From the NCBI GenBank assembly GCA_031258255.1, contig JAIRNC010000105.1:1-33817 (forward strand): a stretch of DNA of 33,817 bases. Reading direction: 5' to 3'. Below, one piece after another: positions 13,498-22,604 of the stretch; position 1 is the stretch's first letter, and each line of letters opens with the position of its first letter. The stretch comes from Synergistaceae bacterium (GTDB lineage: Bacteria > Synergistota > Synergistia > Synergistales > Synergistaceae). A program made the translations under genes and the position numbers. The notes under the pieces were generated by a model, which saw only the letters and a list, made by a program, of their open reading frames with translations, searched no databases and was not told where the DNA came from.

Positions 13498-14514
13498 CTA
13501 GGACACCCCCGCCTTCAACAGCTCGTGCAGGTGTATGATGCCGATCGGCTTGTTGCCGTCGACGGCTATGAGCACGGATATCTTGCACCTCTCCATGACG
13601 CGGACGGCCTCGCTCGCTAGCCTCGTCGGGACGATGGTGCGCGGGCCTCTGGTCATTGCTCGGCCGATAGCGAGATCCAGCGCCTGGGTTCCGTGCTTTT
13701 CCATGAACCTGCGGAGGTCGCCGTCCGTGAATATGCCGCACAGATCCCCATTGCCGTCCACCACGGCGGTCGCGCCGTAACCCTTGCTCGTTATCTCGAA
13801 CAGCGCGTCCTTCACGGTCGAGTCGAGCCTTGTGACGGGCAAGCGCTCCCCCCGCCCCATGATGTCCCCCACCGTCAGGAGGAGGCTGCGCCCCAGCGCC
13901 CCGCCTGGGTGGAAGAGGGCGAAGTCGTCCGGGCCGAGGCCGCGCAGTTTCGTGAACGCGCCAGCCAGCGCGTCCCCGGCCGCCACCTGCACCGTCGTGC
14001 TGCTCGTCGGCGCCAGGCCCAGGGGGTCGGCCTCCCTCTCCACGCCTACGTCCAGGACGATGTCGGAGTTCTTGGCGAGCGTGGACGATGCCTTGCCGGT
14101 CATGGCGATCACGGAAGCGCCTATGCGCCTGAAATACGGCAGCAGAGCCAAGAGTTCGGCCGTCTCGCCGCTGTTGCTGATGAATATGCCCACGTCGTCC
14201 GGGCGCACCATCCCCAGGTCGCCGTGAGAACCTTCGGTGGCGTGCAGGAAGAAGGCGGGAAGGCCCAGCGAAGCGAACGTGGCCGCGATTTTACGCCCGA
14301 TGAGGCCCGATTTGCCTAGCCCTGTAATTACGACGCGCCCCCCGCACGACGCGAGCATCCTCGCTGACTTGGCGAACTCGCGGCCCATTCTCCCCGCGAA
14401 AATCTCCACGGCCCGCGCCTCCTCCAGGAGGACATCCCTGCCGACGCTCAGGAGTTCTTCGTCCGTGATCGCCTCTGCGCCGCACCCCGCTGGGTTTATA
14501 GCCCCGTCGTCCAT
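13498..14514 (-). CDS. kdsD: D-arabinose 5-phosphate isomerase KdsD/KpsF
   Basis: A 338-aa aldose-ketose isomerase converting ribulose 5-phosphate to arabinose 5-phosphate, the first committed step toward Kdo. An N-terminal SIS domain has VVITGLGKSGLIGRK, ATEGSHGDLGM and ISNSGETAEL, the conserved sugar-phosphate site. Two CBS domains fill the C-terminal third (VGDIMGRGERLPVT... and IGRAMTRGPRTI...). Met at 14514 is chosen because GAGGTG lies 7 bp upstream; the longer frame to 14556 would overlap the end of kdsA. The gene sits between kdsA and waaA, matching its pathway role. Confidence 0.94.
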   Translation of the reverse strand: MDDGAINPAGCGAEAITDEELLSVGRDVLLEEARAVEIFAGRMGREFAKSARMLASCGGRVVITGLGKSGLIGRKIAATFASLGLPAFFLHATEGSHGDLGMVRPDDVGIFISNSGETAELLALLPYFRRIGASVIAMTGKASSTLAKNSDIVLDVGVEREADPLGLAPTSSTTVQVAAGDALAGAFTKLRGLGPDDFALFHPGGALGRSLLLTVGDIMGRGERLPVTRLDSTVKDALFEITSKGYGATAVVDGNGDLCGIFTDGDLRRFMEKHGTQALDLAIGRAMTRGPRTIVPTRLASEAVRVMERCKISVLIAVDGNKPIGIIHLHELLKAGVS

Positions 14515-14536
14515 ACTTTTCACCTCGTTATATCCC

Positions 14537-15400
14537 TCACCAGTCGAGCGTGGCAAAGCCCAGCCTGTCCCTCGACAACGCGTCGGCCTCGCGGATCTGG
14601 TCCAGAAGCCAGCCCGCCCTGTCCAGGGGGATCATGTTGGGGCCGTCGCTCTTCGCTTTTTCCGGGTCTGGGTGAACCTCCATGAATATCGCGTCGACGC
14701 CTATCGCAAGCGCGGCGCGAACGAGCATCGGGACGAAGCGCCTGTCCCCGCCCGTCGCGGAACCCAGGCCGCCCGGCCGCTGGACGCTGTGCGTCGCGTC
14801 GAACATGACGCGGCAGCCCAGGCCGCGCATCACGAGGAGGGACGTGAAGTCCACCACGAGCCTGTGGTAGCCGAAGGCAGTCCCGCGCTCACAGAGCATC
14901 ACGTCAGAAGCGCCGGAGTCCCGGCACTTTTCCACGACGCTCGCCATGTCTTCCGGCGCCAAGAACTGCGCCTTCTTTATGTTGAGCGGTTTGCCGGTTT
15001 TCGCGGCTGCGACCAGGAGATCCGTCTGCCTGCACAGGAACGCCGGTATCTGGAGCATGTCAACCACGCGGGCGCACGGTTCGGCCTGGTGCGGCTCGTG
15101 AATGTCCGTCGTTACGCGCACCCCGACGCCATCGCGGATACGGGCTAGCCACTCCAGCCCCCTCTCCAGCCCCGGGCCTCTCTCGCTGTGTATGGACGTG
15201 CGGTTGGCCTTGTCGAAGGAGGCCTTGAATATGTAGTCAAAGCCCCTGGACGCGCACTCCTCCTTGAGGGTTGCCGCCACGCGCGCGCCCATTTCCTGCG
15301 ATTCCAGCATACAGGGGCCCGCCACTACGAGAAGCTTGCCGTTTTTCCCTCTTTCAGGACCCGCGCAAGCCCTCTGCGGATTTTCCTCGAATTTTCCCAA
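14537..15400 (-). CDS. kdsA: Kdo-8-phosphate synthase KdsA
   Basis: A 287-aa DAHP-synthase-fold aldolase condensing phosphoenolpyruvate with arabinose 5-phosphate to Kdo 8-phosphate. Hallmarks are VVAGPCMLES, FKASFDKANRTSIHS (about 58-72), TTDIHEPHQAEP, LQIPAFLCRQTDL, LCERGTAFGY, VMFDATHSVQ and EVHPDPEKAKSDGPN. Cys30 in AGPC corresponds to a metal-ligand Cys in metal-dependent KdsA types (E. coli has Asn there), so a metal-dependent enzyme is likely. The TTG start at 15400 is backed by GGAGGTGA 8 bp upstream, even though it makes the gene overlap the end of the LpxK fusion gene by 76 bp. The next gene, kdsD, supplies its substrate. Confidence 0.95.
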   Translation of the reverse strand: MGKFEENPQRACAGPERGKNGKLLVVAGPCMLESQEMGARVAATLKEECASRGFDYIFKASFDKANRTSIHSERGPGLERGLEWLARIRDGVGVRVTTDIHEPHQAEPCARVVDMLQIPAFLCRQTDLLVAAAKTGKPLNIKKAQFLAPEDMASVVEKCRDSGASDVMLCERGTAFGYHRLVVDFTSLLVMRGLGCRVMFDATHSVQRPGGLGSATGGDRRFVPMLVRAALAIGVDAIFMEVHPDPEKAKSDGPNMIPLDRAGWLLDQIREADALSRDRLGFATLDW

Positions 15401-17727
15401 CGCTTCTTCACCTCCGAGGAGTCCTCGTCTTCGATATTTTCCTTATCTGCCTCCTGGGCCGGCGCAGCCGCTGGCAGCCATATGGCCCGCAGCCTCTCGT
15501 ACAGCCTGCACCTCGCGTCCCAGCCCAGATCGCTCGCCGCGTAGCCGCAGACGGATTCGAGCGCGCCAGGGCCTCCCAAAAGCCTGATACCCTCCTTGGC
15601 CATATCGTTGCGCCTCACAGGATCGCGGATCAGGCTCACGGCGGCCTCCGCCAGCGCCTCCGGCGTCCGGGGCGTCAATATCTCCGCGCCCTGGAGGTGC
15701 TTCTTCTGGACAAGTTTACCACGTTCGATTATCGATATCACCGGCACGCCCATCCCGGCTGCGACCTGGTTGGCCGTACCGCCTAGCCCTAGCAGGATGA
15801 GGGTACGGTAAGCCGCCTGGGACGCGGGGCCGGAGAAGAGTTTCACCCTTGCGTTTCCTGCCTTTATCATGCCGTTTTCGTCCGTCTCGCGGTTCGTCTC
15901 CCTGACGACGCGCTCCCTGTCTATAGTCGGGGCCAGCACCATCAGGTATGAACACGGGATCTCGGCCTCTATGAGGCTCACGGCGTCCATCAGGAGGGGT
16001 ATGTCGGCGTATGCCCGGGGCCTGCTCCCTGGAAGTATCATGATCCGTGGTTCCGGCATGGACTCCCACGGGTCGTCCCCGTCCGTCGCGTCCAGGGCCA
16101 GGTCCATTATCGGGTTGCCTGCGAAAACGGCGTCGACGCGGCCGCGGGCCAGCTCATTCTGCGTGTCGGAGTCCCTCGTCCACACGCGCCGCGCCCTGTG
16201 GCGGAGCAGGAAGCGCTCAATGCCCCAATGCCCGTTCAGGTGTACGCTCTTGGCCGTGGCGATGAGGGCCGGACACAGGCCCTGCCCCCACAGCGTGTGG
16301 GCCAGCAGGTAGACGTCCCCGACGCAGAGCGGCGTGCGGAAGCGCCTCCTGTTCGCGCGCCACGCGCCTATCTGCTTCCTTATGTCGCCGCGCAGTCCGT
16401 GCCTGAAATCCCGGAGCAGGGCCCGCAGGGAGTATTTCACGATGCCGCCGCTGGGCAGCTCGGACGGCGGGGATATGACCTCGATCCCCCTGCGGGCGTA
16501 CTCCTCACCTCTGCCCACCAGCGTGAACGCGCGCACGTCCGCCGAGGGGAAGCGTCTGCGCAGGAAAGACGCCAGGAGCGCGCCGATGGCGTCCTCTCCG
16601 TAGCCGTTGGAGGCCACCACGAAGTTCGGGCGAAGCAGCTCCGTCAGGCGGCGCCAGAACGACTCCTCGCTGTCGATCGAGACGGTGATGCGCGGTATAT
16701 AGAGCGGCAACGTCATCGACGGGTTTTCGGGCATGTTGCGGATGTCCTTCTCCGTGCAGATGAAACCGGTCGCGCCGAGGTCGGCGGCGAGCCTTTCGAG
16801 GCCGTCTATGTCCTTCCACGAAAACCTGTGGTGGTCGCGGAAAGACCTGCTCGCCAGTATTTCCGTCCCGAGGGACGAGAGGAACCTGTAAAAGCTGTCG
16901 GGGCGGCCTATAGCGGAGAACGCCACGAACTTCCCGCCGGGGACAGCCTGCCCCCACTCCAGATCCAGGTCTTTCATCTCGCCGCACTCCAGTTTGACCC
17001 ACGATTCCAGCACCACCCGGGCGGTGAATATGTTCTCCGGGGCGACCCAGGCGGAGATTTCGGATGTCGTAGCCTCGACGGACTCCCGCGACGCCTGTCC
17101 GACCTTAGTCAGTATCACCATGTCAGCGCGGGAGAGCGCCTCCCTGCCCTCGCGCAGTATGCCGGACGGGAAGAACCTGCCGCTGCCAAAGGGGCACGTG
17201 GCGTCTATCAGGACGATGTCGATATCGCGCCCCATGCGCCTGTGCTGGAAGGCGTCGTCAGCCACGGCCACGTCCGCGCCAAGTCTGCTGAGGAGCCCCA
17301 CTCCCTCGCACCTGTCGCGGGAGACTACGACCTTGGCGTCTGGCAGGCGGCTCGCCAGCATCAGCGGCTCGTCGCCCGTTATGCCCCTGTCGGAACCATG
17401 CCTGTCCTGACCTATCCAGAGCGGGGACTTGGTCTTGCCGCTGTACCCCCGGCTCACTATCCCGACGGAGAGGCCCGTTTCCAGGAGCTTCCGCGATATC
17501 ATCTCAACCATCGGCGTCTTGTTCGTGCCGCCGTGGCATAGGTTGCCCACGCTTATTACCGGTATCTGGGGGTCGGCGCTGCACAACAGGCCCCTGTCGT
17601 AGAGGGCGTTGCGGATCTTTATGAGCGGACGGGCCAGGCAGTCGAGGACGTCCAGCAGACGCCATGCGGAGAACCCGCTCTCCTCGCCCCTGGCGTATCG
17701 CAGATAGCTGTTCAGGATGCCGATCAC
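15325..17727 (-). CDS. lpxK: LpxK (tetraacyldisaccharide 4'-kinase) fused to an LpxB-related domain
   Basis: An 800-aa two-domain protein. Residues 1 to about 360 are LpxK, which phosphorylates the 4' position of the lipid A disaccharide at the inner membrane: VISVGNLCHGGTNKTP (about 57-72), VSRGYSGK, GDEPLMLA, VVSRDRCEG and DDAFQHRRMGRD. The P-loop has Asn (GGTNKTP) where most LpxK have Gly before Lys, and DDAFQH replaces DDGFQH. From about 370 (NFVVASNGYGED) to 745 lies a GT-B fold domain like the 'lipid-A-disaccharide synthase-related' proteins known from cyanobacteria and Deinococcus, with a UDP-site-like AAGMGVPVISI. A charged tail follows. The start is GTG 17727, forming a GTGA overlap with the msbA stop. 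True lpxB is a separate gene upstream. Confidence 0.88.
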   Translation of the reverse strand: MIGILNSYLRYARGEESGFSAWRLLDVLDCLARPLIKIRNALYDRGLLCSADPQIPVISVGNLCHGGTNKTPMVEMISRKLLETGLSVGIVSRGYSGKTKSPLWIGQDRHGSDRGITGDEPLMLASRLPDAKVVVSRDRCEGVGLLSRLGADVAVADDAFQHRRMGRDIDIVLIDATCPFGSGRFFPSGILREGREALSRADMVILTKVGQASRESVEATTSEISAWVAPENIFTARVVLESWVKLECGEMKDLDLEWGQAVPGGKFVAFSAIGRPDSFYRFLSSLGTEILASRSFRDHHRFSWKDIDGLERLAADLGATGFICTEKDIRNMPENPSMTLPLYIPRITVSIDSEESFWRRLTELLRPNFVVASNGYGEDAIGALLASFLRRRFPSADVRAFTLVGRGEEYARRGIEVISPPSELPSGGIVKYSLRALLRDFRHGLRGDIRKQIGAWRANRRRFRTPLCVGDVYLLAHTLWGQGLCPALIATAKSVHLNGHWGIERFLLRHRARRVWTRDSDTQNELARGRVDAVFAGNPIMDLALDATDGDDPWESMPEPRIMILPGSRPRAYADIPLLMDAVSLIEAEIPCSYLMVLAPTIDRERVVRETNRETDENGMIKAGNARVKLFSGPASQAAYRTLILLGLGGTANQVAAGMGVPVISIIERGKLVQKKHLQGAEILTPRTPEALAEAAVSLIRDPVRRNDMAKEGIRLLGGPGALESVCGYAASDLGWDARCRLYERLRAIWLPAAAPAQEADKENIEDEDSSEVKKRWENSRKIRRGLARVLKEGKTASFS

Positions 17728-19505
17728 AGGCAATCCTCTCCGTCAGGCGCTCGGCCGGACGAGCCCTGTCCGCCGCTCTGCAGGGAGTAGAGTTCGAAAT
17801 ACGCGCCCCTCTTCGCTATGAGCGCGTCGTGCGTCCCCTCCTCCTGGACGCGCCCCTCCCCCAGGACGACGATCCTGTCCGCGTCCCGGACGGTCGAGAG
17901 CCTGTGCGCGATCACGATGGATGTGCGCCCGGCCATCGCCACGTTCATCGCGCCCTGTATCTGAGACTCCACCACGGCATCCAGCGACGACGTGGCCTCG
18001 TCCATGAGCAGTATGGCAGGGTCGCGCACGATCGCGCGGGCTATGGCGATGCGCTGCCTCTGTCCGCCCGAGAGCGTGACGCCCCGCTCGCCCACCTCCG
18101 TCCCGTAACCGTCCGGGAGCGATGAGACGAAGGCGTCGATGCCGGCCATGACTGCGGCCTTTTTTATGGATTCGTGGGGGACATCGCACCCGTAGGATAT
18201 ATTGTAGGCCAGGCTGCCCTTCATAAGGGCAGGGTCCTGCGGCACGACCCCGACCCGCCGCCGGTACGCCTTGAGATCTAGCTCGCGCAGGTCGGCCCCG
18301 TCTATGAGCACCCGCCCCTTGAGCGGGTCGTAGAAGCGAAGGAGCAGGTCGCCCAGCGTGGACTTCCCTGTCCCGGTCGGCCCCACGATAGCGACCTTCT
18401 CGCCAGGCCTCACGGCGAGGCTGAACCCGCTCAAGACCCATCTTTCGCCCTCATAGGCGAACCAGACGTCCTCGAACGCGACCTCGCCCCGGATGTTGCC
18501 CAGGACGAGCGGCGATGACAGCAGCGCGACCTCGTCCTTCTCGTCCAATATCTCGAATATCCTGTCGGCAGAGGCCACGCCCTGCTGTATGGTGCTCACG
18601 GAGCGCGATATCGTGCGGACGGGGGCGACCAAAAGGCCGAGATAGATCAGGAATGCCACCAGCTCGCCGGCAGTCAGGTTTCCAGCCAGCACGTCCCGCC
18701 CGCCGAGCCAGAGTATAGGCGCCATGGCGACGAAGAGCGTCACCTCCACCAAGCCCTCCAGGATCCCCCTGGTCTGGGTGCCCTTCATTATGGATCTGAA
18801 GTGCTTGCGGCTCTGCGCGTCGAAGCGCTCCGCCTCGCTGTCCTCCGTGGCGAACGACCTCACGACGCGGACCTGCGAGAGAGCCTCCTGTGCGATAGCG
18901 GCGAGCTGGGCCAGCTGCTCCTGTATGTCGCCTCCTATGACGCGCAGCTGCGCGGAGGCCCTGTCTATGAGCATCGCCGCTGGCGGTATCACGAGGAACG
19001 TGGCGAGCGTCAGCTTCCAGTTGATGTAGAACAAAAAGCCCAAAAAGCCGATGAAATAGAGGCTCTGGACGGCGAGATCCACTACGACCGACGAGACGAC
19101 GTTCTGTAGCGTCGCCACGTCGTTGGTTATGCGCGACAGGAACTCCCCCGTCCGCCGCCGGTAAAGCACGCGCAGCGAGAGCCTCTGCGTCTTGTCGTAC
19201 AGTTCGAGGCGGATTGCCATGATGGCCCTCTGCCCGACCCACGCGGTCAGGTACGCGTAGCCGTACCCAAACAGCCCCTTTAGCAGATACAGCGCGACCA
19301 TACCGACGGCTATCATGTCCAGCGCCGCGGCGTTCCCGCCGCTCAAGACGTCGTCGATCATGTTCCTGACGAGCCACGGCGGCACGATCCCGAATACCGC
19401 TGAGAGGGTCATGCAGCAGAGGGCGCCCAGGATCCTCGCGTAGTAACGGCGGCAATATCCCAGAACCCTGAGATACGGCTTAAAGTCATTGGCCTTGAGT
19501 CTCAC
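17724..19505 (-). CDS. msbA: lipid A export ABC transporter MsbA
   Basis: A 593-aa half-transporter with six membrane helices (about 22-300) and a C-terminal ATPase domain: Walker A GPTGTGKS (375-382), Q-loop VVPQDP, signature LSGGQ (478-482), Walker B ILLMDE (498-503) and H-loop IAHRLS. As a homodimer it would flip newly made lipid A-core across the inner membrane. Its place between lpxB and lpxK in a lipid A operon supports MsbA over a general multidrug exporter, although sequence alone does not separate the two. The GTG start at 19505 directly follows the lpxB stop, with GGAGG 8 bp upstream. Its stop overlaps the start of the LpxK fusion gene by four bases. Confidence 0.92.
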   Translation of the reverse strand: MRLKANDFKPYLRVLGYCRRYYARILGALCCMTLSAVFGIVPPWLVRNMIDDVLSGGNAAALDMIAVGMVALYLLKGLFGYGYAYLTAWVGQRAIMAIRLELYDKTQRLSLRVLYRRRTGEFLSRITNDVATLQNVVSSVVVDLAVQSLYFIGFLGFLFYINWKLTLATFLVIPPAAMLIDRASAQLRVIGGDIQEQLAQLAAIAQEALSQVRVVRSFATEDSEAERFDAQSRKHFRSIMKGTQTRGILEGLVEVTLFVAMAPILWLGGRDVLAGNLTAGELVAFLIYLGLLVAPVRTISRSVSTIQQGVASADRIFEILDEKDEVALLSSPLVLGNIRGEVAFEDVWFAYEGERWVLSGFSLAVRPGEKVAIVGPTGTGKSTLGDLLLRFYDPLKGRVLIDGADLRELDLKAYRRRVGVVPQDPALMKGSLAYNISYGCDVPHESIKKAAVMAGIDAFVSSLPDGYGTEVGERGVTLSGGQRQRIAIARAIVRDPAILLMDEATSSLDAVVESQIQGAMNVAMAGRTSIVIAHRLSTVRDADRIVVLGEGRVQEEGTHDALIAKRGAYFELYSLQSGGQGSSGRAPDGEDCL

Positions 19506-20666
19506 CTACAGCGCCTCCAGTATCCTGTGGGCCCAGAAGCCGTAGGCGTCCGGCGTTCCCATCAGGCTGGCCAGCTCGCCCATCCGCGATTCCTTGGCCG
19601 CCTTCGCCGCCTCGTCCATGTCGAGCCATGCGAACAGCTCGCCCGCCACCGCTTCCGGGGTAGCCCGCCCCTGTATGAGCTCTGGGAAAAACATCTCCCC
19701 AGCGAGGAGGTTTGGGAGCGCGAAGAAGAGGTGACTCAGCAAGAGCTTCCCGATAAAGGCCGACAGAGGTTTCATCTTATATGTGACGACCATGTAGCGC
19801 TTGAGCAACAGGGCCTCTGCCGTGGCCGTCCCGCTCGAGCCAGCCACAGCTTTCGAGAGGGCCATCAGCTCCCTGCCCGGGCCGTCGTAATAGCGCTGCC
19901 CCGAATCGCGCAGCTTACCCAGCAAAAAACCCCTGGCCCTTTCGGAGAGACCCGGCGCGACAGAGAATACGGGCGAAAAGCCGCGCGATTCCAGCTTTTC
20001 CGCTACGACAGCCAGCACAGGGTAGAGCTGCTCTATCTCTGACATACGGCTGCCCGGGAGGAGCGCCACCACCCTGTCGCGGTCTAGGCCCTCCGCGCCC
20101 GTTACCCTGCGGGCCACGGCTTCCAGGTCGATTGTCAAATCCGCGAACTCGCCTACCAGGGGGTGTCCTGTCCAGAAACTCGAAACGCCCGCCTTTTCCA
20201 GGTAATCGTGCTCGAACTTAAAGAGCGGCAGACACTCGTCCACGTACATCAGGAGATCACGCGTCCGATAGCTCCGCCACGCCCAGACGGACGGGGGGGA
20301 GACGTAGAAGATCTTCCCGCCGTATCCTCCCCGTCGCAGACGCCGTATCAGGGGCAGATGGAAATCGGGGCTGTCCACGCATATCAGGGCAGGGGGCGTC
20401 TCGCTCAGTATAAACCCTCTCATCTCGCCCCAGAGTTTGAATATGTCGGCAATCGAGCCTATGACCTCCGCTATGCCCAGGAGCTGCAAGCGCTCGCTCC
20501 TCCAGAGGACGTCCGCCCCGGCGGCCGCGCTCTCATGGCCGCATAGGCCGCAGATGCGCCCGTCGTACCGAAGCGACCGGAGTTTCGCGCAGAGGCTGGC
20601 TATATAGTGGTCGCCTGAGACCTCGCCAGCGCTCACGAGGATCGCGCCGTCACAGCCCGATGTCAA
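19506..20666 (-). CDS. lpxB: lipid-A-disaccharide synthase LpxB
   Basis: A 386-aa GT19 enzyme joining UDP-2,3-diacylglucosamine and lipid X into the tetraacyl disaccharide at the membrane face. Family hallmarks: SAGEVSGDHYIASL at the N-terminus, GIAEVIGSI, CVDSPDFHLPL, YYVSPP-type KIFYVSPPSVWAWR, FEHDYLEKAG, TGHPLV, ALLPGSRMSEIE, and the donor site AGSSGTATAEALLL followed by KMKPLSAFIGKLL. The start is TTG, forming a 4-nt TTGA overlap with the lpxI stop, so translation is probably coupled. LpxI just upstream makes its lipid X substrate. Confidence 0.95.
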   Translation of the reverse strand: MTSGCDGAILVSAGEVSGDHYIASLCAKLRSLRYDGRICGLCGHESAAAGADVLWRSERLQLLGIAEVIGSIADIFKLWGEMRGFILSETPPALICVDSPDFHLPLIRRLRRGGYGGKIFYVSPPSVWAWRSYRTRDLLMYVDECLPLFKFEHDYLEKAGVSSFWTGHPLVGEFADLTIDLEAVARRVTGAEGLDRDRVVALLPGSRMSEIEQLYPVLAVVAEKLESRGFSPVFSVAPGLSERARGFLLGKLRDSGQRYYDGPGRELMALSKAVAGSSGTATAEALLLKRYMVVTYKMKPLSAFIGKLLLSHLFFALPNLLAGEMFFPELIQGRATPEAVAGELFAWLDMDEAAKAAKESRMGELASLMGTPDAYGFWAHRILEAL

Positions 20667-21460
20667 TAATCGACACCGATCACCGAGATGCCACTGTCCT
20701 CCGCCGCCTGGCGGAATTCGTCAGGATCCAGCGTGATCGTCCACCCCGCTTGGATCGCGAGGCAGGAGAGGCCGGCCTTGGCCATGCTCCGCAGCGTCCC
20801 CAGGCCCACCACCGGCAGGTCGTAGCGTTCGTCCTGCCCAGGCTTCATCATCTTGACCACCACGCCCCCGCGGCAGAGCGATCCCGCGCGCGCGATGGCA
20901 GCGTCCGTCCCCTCCATGGCCTCGACAGCGACCACAGCCCTGCCGCTCACGATCACGCTCTGGCCGAAGGACAGGGGCAGCACCTTGCCAGCGATCCTCA
21001 CGCCGTACGCCGCGTCGGCCTCCTCAGCCTTCGTGGGGGGCCTCCCGGCAATGAGGCCGTCGCGCGCCATCAGATCGCCAAGGAGGCTGCGGTAGCCCGT
21101 CACCTCTATCCCCTGCTTTTCCAGGAGAGCGACGACGGCACCCAACAGCGAGTGGTCGTCCCTCTCCGCGAGAGAGGCCAGGAACAGGGCGGCCGTCTCG
21201 TCCATCGCCTCTGGACGGTACATGAGGCTTTTGGGCACAAACCCGGCCAGCAGGACCCTTTTTACCCCTCTTTGCGCCATATCGCGCAGCGCGCCCCCTA
21301 TCCGGGCGCCAGTCAGCGGGATGACTTCCAGCGCGCTCGCGGCGAAGGCGTCAATGCCGCCCCTCATAGCGTAAACCAACGGCTTCTCGCCGGTGCCAGC
21401 CAGGCGGCTGGCTATCACCTCGGGCAACGAGCCCTCTCCAGCAATCAAAGCAACGGTCAT
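20663..21460 (-). CDS. lpxI: UDP-2,3-diacylglucosamine pyrophosphatase LpxI
   Basis: A 265-aa LpxI (formerly DUF1009) protein that hydrolyses UDP-2,3-diacylglucosamine to lipid X and UMP; it replaces LpxH in alphaproteobacteria and several other diderm groups. Hallmarks are the N-terminal LIAGEGSLPEVIA, GGALRDMAQRGVKRVLLAG, and the C-terminal catalytic region VVVKMMKPGQDERYDLPVVG split over about 208-227, with conserved Lys, Gln, Asp, Arg, Asp and Pro. ATG 21460 has GGAGG 8 bp upstream. No LpxH-like gene is in the window. Confidence 0.93.
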   Translation of the reverse strand: MTVALIAGEGSLPEVIASRLAGTGEKPLVYAMRGGIDAFAASALEVIPLTGARIGGALRDMAQRGVKRVLLAGFVPKSLMYRPEAMDETAALFLASLAERDDHSLLGAVVALLEKQGIEVTGYRSLLGDLMARDGLIAGRPPTKAEEADAAYGVRIAGKVLPLSFGQSVIVSGRAVVAVEAMEGTDAAIARAGSLCRGGVVVKMMKPGQDERYDLPVVGLGTLRSMAKAGLSCLAIQAGWTITLDPDEFRQAAEDSGISVIGVDY

Positions 21461-21479
21461 CTAACGGCCCTCCAATTAT

Positions 21480-22601
21480 TTATCCCAGCATGTTGGCGCG
21501 CCTGGTAAGCATCGACCCTACAGCCAGGAAAGAAGCGTTTGGCGCCCACGCGGCTATTATGACCGGGATGAAACCGGCGTCGCCGAGCGCCTTGAATATC
21601 GACATCACCACGTAATAGGCGAAGACTATCATCACGGACAGCCCAAGCCCCAGGCTTGAGCTGGAGCGCTGGGGCCTGCTCCCGACGGCCGCGCCGACCA
21701 GCACGAGGACAACGCTGGCCCAGGGTATTGCGATCCTGAGGTGCAGCATCATCCGCAGCTCGTTCGTGTCGTTCCCCTGGAGCTCCGCGCTCCGCACCGT
21801 GGCGAGGAGCTCGCCTATGCCCATCTCAGACGGATCAGACGCGCCGGCGTTCAGTTCCGAAGGCGTCATTGAGAGGCTGAGGCTCTGCCTCTCAAAGCTG
21901 AAAAGGGGCGCGACGTCGCCAGCCGTGCCCACGTCAAACACCTGCCCGTCGTACATCCACCACGCACCGTCCCTCCAGTTGCCCCTCGGCGCGGTGACGA
22001 TCCTGCTGATCTTCCCGTCCTCGAACTCCTGCACCAGTATGTCCGTCATGTCGCCCGTCTTGGGCTTTACGCTTCCGATGTATAGGACGCGCCGCAGCGC
22101 TCCCTTGCTCGCCTCCCTTATGAAGACGTGTTCCCGGAAGACGGGCGGGACCCTGCGCAGAGCCTCGTATCGCAACACGTTGGCCGCGATGCGCTCGCTT
22201 GCCGGCACTATCGTCTCGTTCATGGCGAAGGCTATGATCGATATGAAGACGCCGGATATGACGAGGGGGCGCGTGATGCGCCCGAACGAGATGCCCGCCG
22301 ATTTCAGCGCCACCAGCTCCGAGTTGGAGGACATGCTCCCGAAACCCAGGAGCGAGGCCAACAGACAGCTCATGGGGATCGTCAGCACGACCACCCTTGG
22401 AAGCGAGTACATAAAAAGCCGGAGGACCGTCCCCAGGGAGACGCCGTTCTGTATGACGAGCTTCGCGAGCCTGAAGAGCAGGTCGCCAGCTACTAGTATC
22501 ACTGTAAACGACATTATGCCGAACAGAAACGGCGCCAGCATCTGCCCCAATATGAAGCGATCCAATATGGGCAGACGGGTACAGACGCGCGGCCCTTTCA
22601 T
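21480..22601 (-). CDS. LptF/LptG-type LPS export permease (YjgP/YjgQ family)
   Basis: A 373-aa inner-membrane protein with the family layout: three N-terminal helices (about 15-125), a beta-jellyroll periplasmic domain (about 130-285) and three C-terminal helices (about 295-370). The N-terminal block ILDRFILGQMLAPFLFG, the segment SMSSNSELVALKSAGISFGR and the helix MLHLRIAIPWASVVLVLVG are typical. It would form the transmembrane part of the Lpt bridge that extracts LPS from the inner membrane, driven by LptB. Only one permease gene is here, so a homodimer or a second copy elsewhere is needed; whether it is LptF or LptG cannot be decided. A GAGGG lies directly against the ATG, so an internal start (TTG, about residue 13) is possible. 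Confidence 0.9.
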   Translation of the reverse strand: MKGPRVCTRLPILDRFILGQMLAPFLFGIMSFTVILVAGDLLFRLAKLVIQNGVSLGTVLRLFMYSLPRVVVLTIPMSCLLASLLGFGSMSSNSELVALKSAGISFGRITRPLVISGVFISIIAFAMNETIVPASERIAANVLRYEALRRVPPVFREHVFIREASKGALRRVLYIGSVKPKTGDMTDILVQEFEDGKISRIVTAPRGNWRDGAWWMYDGQVFDVGTAGDVAPLFSFERQSLSLSMTPSELNAGASDPSEMGIGELLATVRSAELQGNDTNELRMMLHLRIAIPWASVVLVLVGAAVGSRPQRSSSSLGLGLSVMIVFAYYVVMSIFKALGDAGFIPVIIAAWAPNASFLAVGSMLTRRANMLG

Positions 22602-22604
22602 CCC

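Noticed and set aside
16198-17541. 447-codon plus-strand open frame opposite the LpxK fusion gene
   Set aside because: It lies antisense to a clearly conserved protein, shows only Arg/Ala/Gly/Pro/Val-rich sequence with no motif, and has no convincing ribosome-binding site. High GC makes such long shadow frames common here.
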